NCBI GenBank assembly: GCA_011682565.1
Contig: JAACEJ010000088.1
Span: forward strand, 1 to 9,484
DNA: 9,484 bases
Direction: 5' to 3'
DNA from: Actinomycetota bacterium
GTDB lineage: Bacteria > Zhuqueibacterota > Zhuqueibacteria > Residuimicrobiales > Krinioviventaceae
Numbering within the stretch: the stretch's first letter is position 1; the number at the start of each line of letters is the position of its first letter. The notes under the pieces are model-generated. The model was not told the origin of the DNA, did no database searches, and saw only the letters and a program-made list of their open reading frames with translations. Of this stretch, positions 5,933-9,484 are shown piece after piece. Both the position numbers and the translations under genes were made by a program.

Positions 5933-7063
5933 TCAGAGAATGGCTTCTTTCATTCGTTCAAAAAAACTTTTATCATCTTTTTTAGGATACATGTTGCTCT
6001 GCTTTGCCAATTGTTTTAGCAATTCTTTTTCACCGGTACTCAGCTTAGTCGGCGTCCAAACGAGAACGCGAATGAGTTGATCGCCGCTACCATGCGTGTT
6101 TAAATGGGGAATGCCTTTTCCGCGCATTCTCAGGATCTTTCCGCTTTGCGTTCCGGGAGCAATATGTATCGTCGCCTTGCCGGTCAATGTCGGTACTTCG
6201 ACTTCGTCGCCCAAAGCGAGTTGTGGAAAGCCAATATTCAAATTATATATAATATCATCGCCGTGGCGCTCAAAATATTCGTGCTGCTTTTCTTCTATAA
6301 GAACAATGACATCACCTGCGGGGCCACCACGCGGCCCAACATTTCCGGCGTGCCGTATTGTTAAATATTGTCCTTCGGCAACGCCCGCCGGAATTTCAAC
6401 AGGAATTGTCGATTCGCCATGACCCCGTCCGCTGCCATTGCAAGTGGTGCAGGGACGATCAATTATTTTGCCTTCACCGCCACAACGCTGACACGTTTGA
6501 CTGACCGTAAAAAAGCCCTGGCGATAGGCCACTTCGCCGCTGCCGTGACACATGGGGCAGGTCGTCGTGGAAGTTCCGGGATTTGCCCCACTCCCCTTGC
6601 AAGAGTTACATTTTACATACTTTTTAATTTTTATCTTTTTAGTGACACCCTGGGCAATTTCTTCCAGAGTTAATTTCAACCTGATTTGTAAATCGGAACC
6701 GCGACGAACAGTCGACCGCGAACGATGGCCTCCCCCCATTCCAAAAATATCACCAAAGCCGCCGCCAAAAACATCACGGAATATATCAAAAGGATCAGAG
6801 TATCCACTACCGCCGGACCCACTAAAACCGCCGCCTCCGCGCATTCCGGCGCGGCCAAACTGGTCGTATTGGCGACGTTTTTGCGGGTTTGAAAGAATAG
6901 CATACGCTTCGCCGATTTCCTTAAACTTTTCTTCAGCTACCTTATCGTTCGGGTTCTTATCGGGATGGTATTGCATTGCCAGCTTTCGATACGATTTTTT
7001 AATCGTATGGGTATCCGCATCCCGGCTTACACCTAATATTTCGTAATAATCTTTATCTAACAT
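5933..7063 (-). CDS. dnaJ: Chaperone protein DnaJ (Hsp40)
   Basis: Co-chaperone that delivers unfolded proteins to DnaK and stimulates its ATPase in the cytoplasm. All classical parts are present in 376 residues: J domain 1-70 with the HPD triad at 33-35; Gly/Phe-rich linker about 73-113 including repeated DIF motifs; the zinc region with four C-x-x-C-x-G-x-G units at 152-159 (CNSCKGSG), 169-176 (CPMCHGSG), 191-198 (CQRCGGEG) and 205-212 (CTTCNGSG); then the C-terminal substrate-binding domains. The MLDKDYYEILGVS start is canonical. No Shine-Dalgarno is close to the ATG; the nearest purine run (GGAAGGG, about 7097-7103) is some 33 bases away in a leader that may fold. It follows grpE by 41 bases. 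dnaK is not in the window, so the DnaK partner is encoded elsewhere. Confidence 0.98.
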   Translation of the reverse strand: MLDKDYYEILGVSRDADTHTIKKSYRKLAMQYHPDKNPNDKVAEEKFKEIGEAYAILSNPQKRRQYDQFGRAGMRGGGGFSGSGGSGYSDPFDIFRDVFGGGFGDIFGMGGGHRSRSTVRRGSDLQIRLKLTLEEIAQGVTKKIKIKKYVKCNSCKGSGANPGTSTTTCPMCHGSGEVAYRQGFFTVSQTCQRCGGEGKIIDRPCTTCNGSGRGHGESTIPVEIPAGVAEGQYLTIRHAGNVGPRGGPAGDVIVLIEEKQHEYFERHGDDIIYNLNIGFPQLALGDEVEVPTLTGKATIHIAPGTQSGKILRMRGKGIPHLNTHGSGDQLIRVLVWTPTKLSTGEKELLKQLAKQSNMYPKKDDKSFFERMKEAIL

Positions 7064-7104
7064 TTATATTTAAAGGGCACGACACGACCGCCCAAACCCT
7101 TCCT
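7064..7104 (-). other. grpE-dnaJ leader with mutually exclusive stems
   Basis: On the minus strand the 41-base spacer reads AGGAAGGG, then TTTGGGC, a GU-rich middle, GCCC, TTTAAATATAA and the dnaJ ATG. GGGC can pair with GCCC, or GAAGGG can pair with CCCTTT (with one G-U pair); the two pairings compete for the same CCC. The only Shine-Dalgarno-like bases are in the second pairing, too far from the ATG to work directly. A fold-dependent control of dnaJ translation, such as a thermosensor, is possible but speculative; the stems are short. Confidence 0.25.
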
Positions 7105-7629
7105 TTATTTACTCACAATAACCTTTGCGTGTCGAATCACGCGGTCTTTAAATTCATACCCTTTTAAATGCTCTTCAACAACAATTTCAGGGTCTTTATC
7201 TTTGGCTTCAATTTGCAACAGCGCTTCGTGCTTTTCCGGATCAAAAGGCTCTCCCACAGAATTCATGGGCCTTAACCCCTCATCCTGAAGAATGCGCAGA
7301 AAACTTTTCTGCACGAGCTTGATGCCTTCGAGCAGAGAATTTGCATCATGCTTTTTGCTGCCCGCATCGATTGAGCGTTCAAGATCGTCTAACACGGAAA
7401 GCAGTTGCGACACCAAATCGGCTTTGGCACTCTCACGCAAAACAATCATTTCTCGATCGATGCGTTTCCGATAATTATCAAACTCTGCCGCAATACGTAA
7501 AAACTTTTCTTTTAAATCTTTATTTTCTGCTGTTGCCTGTTCTAACTCTTTTTTATAATTTCTTCGCTTTTTAGGTTTTTTATCGAGTACCTTTTCTCTT
7601 TCTTGCTTTTCCTGCAAATTGTTCACCAT
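7105..7629 (-). CDS. grpE: Nucleotide exchange factor GrpE
   Basis: Releases ADP from DnaK so that it can rebind ATP and let go of substrate; works as a homodimer in the cytoplasm. The 174 residues show the family layout: a highly charged N-terminus (1-30, rich in Lys, Glu and Arg), a long helix/coiled coil at about 25-90 containing the signature IAAEFDNYRKRIDRE at 46-60, a four-helix-bundle part around 92-118 (LLEGIKLVQKSFLRIL), and the C-terminal beta domain with GEPFDPEKHEALLQIE at 126-141 and LKGYEFKDRVIRHAKVIVSK at 155-174. The ATG at 7629 is preceded by an A-rich tract and no Shine-Dalgarno; the next in-frame ATG would remove the coiled coil. It starts 27 bases after hrcA, in the common order hrcA-grpE-dnaJ. 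Confidence 0.97.
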   Translation of the reverse strand: MVNNLQEKQEREKVLDKKPKKRRNYKKELEQATAENKDLKEKFLRIAAEFDNYRKRIDREMIVLRESAKADLVSQLLSVLDDLERSIDAGSKKHDANSLLEGIKLVQKSFLRILQDEGLRPMNSVGEPFDPEKHEALLQIEAKDKDPEIVVEEHLKGYEFKDRVIRHAKVIVSK

Positions 7630-7656
7630 TTTTTAAGAACAAAACAATCTTTTTTA

Positions 7657-8703
7657 CTAACGATCAGATGAAACTTTACCCGTTGTCAGATAGGTCAATG
7701 TTTCGGCCATAAAATCGACAAGCGCAATGACTTTGGAGTATTGCATTCTCGTCGGACCAATGACACCCAAAGTTCCAAAAGCATCTTTATATTGATATGT
7801 CGTAGTTATGAGGCTGCAATTTTGCATTAATGCTTCTTTGTTTTCATCTCCAATGACAATGGAGACGCCTTCTTCATCCTGCTCGCTCATAATTTTGACA
7901 AGCACGTCCTTGCGATCCAAAAGTTCAAGTATTTTGCCGATCTTTTCTTTGGATTCGAAATCGGGCTGGGAAATAACTTTTTTTACACCCGAAAAATGAA
8001 AATCACCTTCGGGATCAACATTAACCAGCTTGTTCGCATTTCTTTCAATTGCACCCAACAATTTTTTGCTTTCCCCGTCAACATCCCGAAACCGTTCGTT
8101 CAATGACTTTTGCAATTCACCAACAGAAAGACCATGCAGGCGTTCATTCAAAAGTTGTGTTGTTGTTTCCAGCAAACTTTGCGGAACTTTGGAGTCAATC
8201 TCGACAATTATGGTTTTTACCAAACCTGACTTGATATCCAAAATGACCAACAACTTGTCATCAGAAATTGAAACTAAATTAATTTTGTTCAATTTTCCAC
8301 GGTTGAATCGTGGAGATAAAATGACGCCTAGTTGATTTGAAATTTCACTGAGCACCGTTGTGGACTTTTCCACGATCTGATCAATGTCTTTGGAGAACTC
8401 GGTGAGTTTGTGAACGATAACCCGCTTTTCTCTGCCGGACAGCTTGGCACTTTTCATGATGCTGTTTACATATTGGCGGTATCCCATATTTGTCGGAACA
8501 CGACCGGCAGAAGTATGCGGCTGGGCAAGCAAGCCTTTATCTTCCAGATCCATCATCACGTTGCGCACTGTGGCCGGGCTGATATTCAGACTATAATGAT
8601 TTGTCAAATATCGGGAACCAACCGGTTCAGCAGTTTGCACAAAACTGTGCACAATGGATATGAAAACGGTTTTCTCTCGTTCTGTTAGTTCCTGAAAACT
8701 CAT
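7657..8703 (-). CDS. hrcA: Heat-inducible transcription repressor HrcA
   Basis: Repressor of class I heat-shock genes; it binds CIRCE operators as a dimer and depends on GroEL for folding, so titration of GroEL by damaged protein relieves repression. The 348 residues are full length. A winged helix-turn-helix occupies about 1-80: ELTEREKTVFISIV, then PVGSRYLTNHYSLNISPATVRNVMMDLEDKGLL with the recognition helix SPATVRNVMMDLE, and the HTSAGRVPTNMGYR wing. A GAF-like dimerisation domain follows, ending in the typical GVIGPTRMQYSKVIALVDFMAETL segment near the C-terminus. The ATG at 8703 is preferred to a GTG directly before it (8706), since both give the same product apart from one residue. No Shine-Dalgarno is obvious. 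It is first gene after the promoter at 8751-8779. Confidence 0.97.
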   Translation of the reverse strand: MSFQELTEREKTVFISIVHSFVQTAEPVGSRYLTNHYSLNISPATVRNVMMDLEDKGLLAQPHTSAGRVPTNMGYRQYVNSIMKSAKLSGREKRVIVHKLTEFSKDIDQIVEKSTTVLSEISNQLGVILSPRFNRGKLNKINLVSISDDKLLVILDIKSGLVKTIIVEIDSKVPQSLLETTTQLLNERLHGLSVGELQKSLNERFRDVDGESKKLLGAIERNANKLVNVDPEGDFHFSGVKKVISQPDFESKEKIGKILELLDRKDVLVKIMSEQDEEGVSIVIGDENKEALMQNCSLITTTYQYKDAFGTLGVIGPTRMQYSKVIALVDFMAETLTYLTTGKVSSDR

Positions 8704-8750
8704 CACTTTTACAAAATTAATAGTATGTTGCGGTCAAAAAATTGATATCT

Positions 8751-8779
8751 AAAATAATGATTTTTATCAGAGTTGTCAA
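8751..8779 (-). promoter_or_regulatory. hrcA: Sigma-70-type promoter for the hrcA-grpE-dnaJ operon
   Basis: On the minus strand TTGACA (8774-8779, perfect -35) is followed by a 17-base spacer and TATTTT (8751-8756, -10 with four of six consensus bases matched). The expected start is near 8744, leaving an A/T-rich leader of about 40 bases before the hrcA ATG at 8703. The placement in the only gap between ftsX and hrcA supports it. No CIRCE inverted repeat (TTAGCACTC, nine bases, GAGTGCTAA) is found in or near it. Confidence 0.75.
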
Positions 8780-8822
8780 GTGAAATTTCCTTGTGCGTTT
8801 ATGTCTGCTGATAGGCTAACTT

Positions 8823-9484
8823 TTACAAATATCGTTTGATGGCAATCATACTTCCTGTTAATCCCAGAACAAATCCGGCGCCGATAATGAAAAAATAATA
8901 ATAATCCGGTACGTAAAGGATACCAGGCCAATGACTCATCACAAGTTTCGAACTGATAACGATAAATAAAAAAGCTATTGCTCCGCCGGTTGTTCCCTGA
9001 AAAATCCCTTCCAACAAAAAGGGGCTTCGAATAAACCCCCGGGTTGCCCCAACCAGCTTCATGGTTTCGATGATATTTTTTCGTGCTAAAATGATGAGTC
9101 GAATTGTATTTGAGACAATAAAAAGCGAACCGAGAATGACAAACGACAGCAGCAGAATATTTATATTAGATGCAATGTTTGAAAATTTGTTTAATAAATT
9201 CAATGCTTCACCATGATAGTTAACCTCATCAATTCCCGGCTCTCGCCCGATTTTCGATGCAATCTTTTTTACATCGGCAATGGTCTGATTTTCTTTGTTT
9301 AAAGTAACCAGAAACGAAGAAGGCAAAGGATTTTCTTCGAGCACATCAAAAACATCTTGTCCGAATTCTTTTTGAAATTCTTTGGCAGCAGCTTCTTTGG
9401 AAATAAACTGGACGTTTGCGACGCCATCAATATTTACCAGCCTGGCCCCCAGGTTGTCGATTTCGCTATCATTTAAGGTTCCCG
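8823..9484 (-). CDS. ftsX: Cell-division ABC transporter permease FtsX, C-terminal part (cut by window edge)
   Basis: Permease-like partner of the FtsE ATPase; the FtsEX complex at the division septum controls peptidoglycan hydrolases rather than moving a substrate. 219 residues plus the stop are present; the N-terminal cytoplasmic part and first membrane helix lie past the right edge. The open frame runs to the edge. The extracytoplasmic domain is visible as LNDSEIDNLGARLVNIDGV, then FISKEAAAKEFQKEFGQDV, then LEENPLPSSFLVTL. After it come three hydrophobic segments: around INILLLSFVILGSLFIVSN, GGAIAFLFIVISSKLVM and YYYFFIIGAGFVLGLTGSMI. Between the first two lies the family motif ETMKLVGATRGFIRSPFLLEG. 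The gene ends 119 bases before hrcA, with no clear terminator hairpin in the gap. FtsE would normally lie directly upstream, outside the window. Confidence 0.95.
   Translation of the reverse strand, partial: GTLNDSEIDNLGARLVNIDGVANVQFISKEAAAKEFQKEFGQDVFDVLEENPLPSSFLVTLNKENQTIADVKKIASKIGREPGIDEVNYHGEALNLLNKFSNIASNINILLLSFVILGSLFIVSNTIRLIILARKNIIETMKLVGATRGFIRSPFLLEGIFQGTTGGAIAFLFIVISSKLVMSHWPGILYVPDYYYFFIIGAGFVLGLTGSMIAIKRYL

Noticed and set aside
6552..7046. 164-codon open frame on the plus strand, antisense to dnaJ
   Set aside because: Pro- and Ser-rich product is the reverse reading of the Gly/Phe and J-domain codons of dnaJ; dnaJ is certain.
8704..8822. CIRCE operator for HrcA
   Set aside because: Searched both strands by eye for TTAGCACTC and GAGTGCTAA or close variants; none is present.

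Overview
All genes in this window read on the minus strand, so the text below follows transcription from the right end to the left. Coding density is high: no gap exceeds about 175 bases, and there are no tRNAs, rRNAs, insertion sequences, CRISPR arrays or long repeats. FtsX, PilM and PilN/PilO-type proteins together point to a diderm bacterium. The mixed Shine-Dalgarno use (several starts have none) and the divergent pilus-type proteins would suit an uncultivated FCB-group-like lineage such as Calditrichota, KSB1 or Marinimicrobia, but that placement is a guess.

Right end (9484-8704): the C-terminal two thirds of ftsX, then a 119-base gap holding a near-consensus sigma-70 promoter (TTGACA, 17 bases, TATTTT). 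Chaperone block (8703-5933): hrcA, grpE and dnaJ. HrcA is the heat-shock repressor, but no CIRCE operator is visible in front of it.

Middle block (5930-2749), the most interesting part. It starts two bases after dnaJ and contains a membrane-anchored ComEA-like helix-hairpin-helix protein, an unassigned 225-residue protein whose N-terminus reads like a type IV pilin or pseudopilin with Lys instead of Glu at position +5, a PilM-like actin-fold protein with eroded nucleotide-binding motifs, and a one-membrane-pass protein that seems to combine PilN-like and PilO-like parts. No PilP, PilQ, PilB, PilC or PilD is present. This looks like a reduced or specialised pilus/pseudopilus or DNA-uptake assembly platform tied to the chaperone operon.

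Left block (2573-1): after a 175-base gap with a 7-bp-stem inverted repeat come rsmD, coaD, pta and a truncated class I aminotransferase gene (aspartate aminotransferase type). These overlap or lie within 16 bases of each other. They cover 16S rRNA methylation, the penultimate step of CoA synthesis, acetyl-CoA/acetyl-phosphate exchange and amino-acid transamination. The whole window from hrcA leftward could be one transcript, or two if a weak candidate promoter ahead of rsmD is real.
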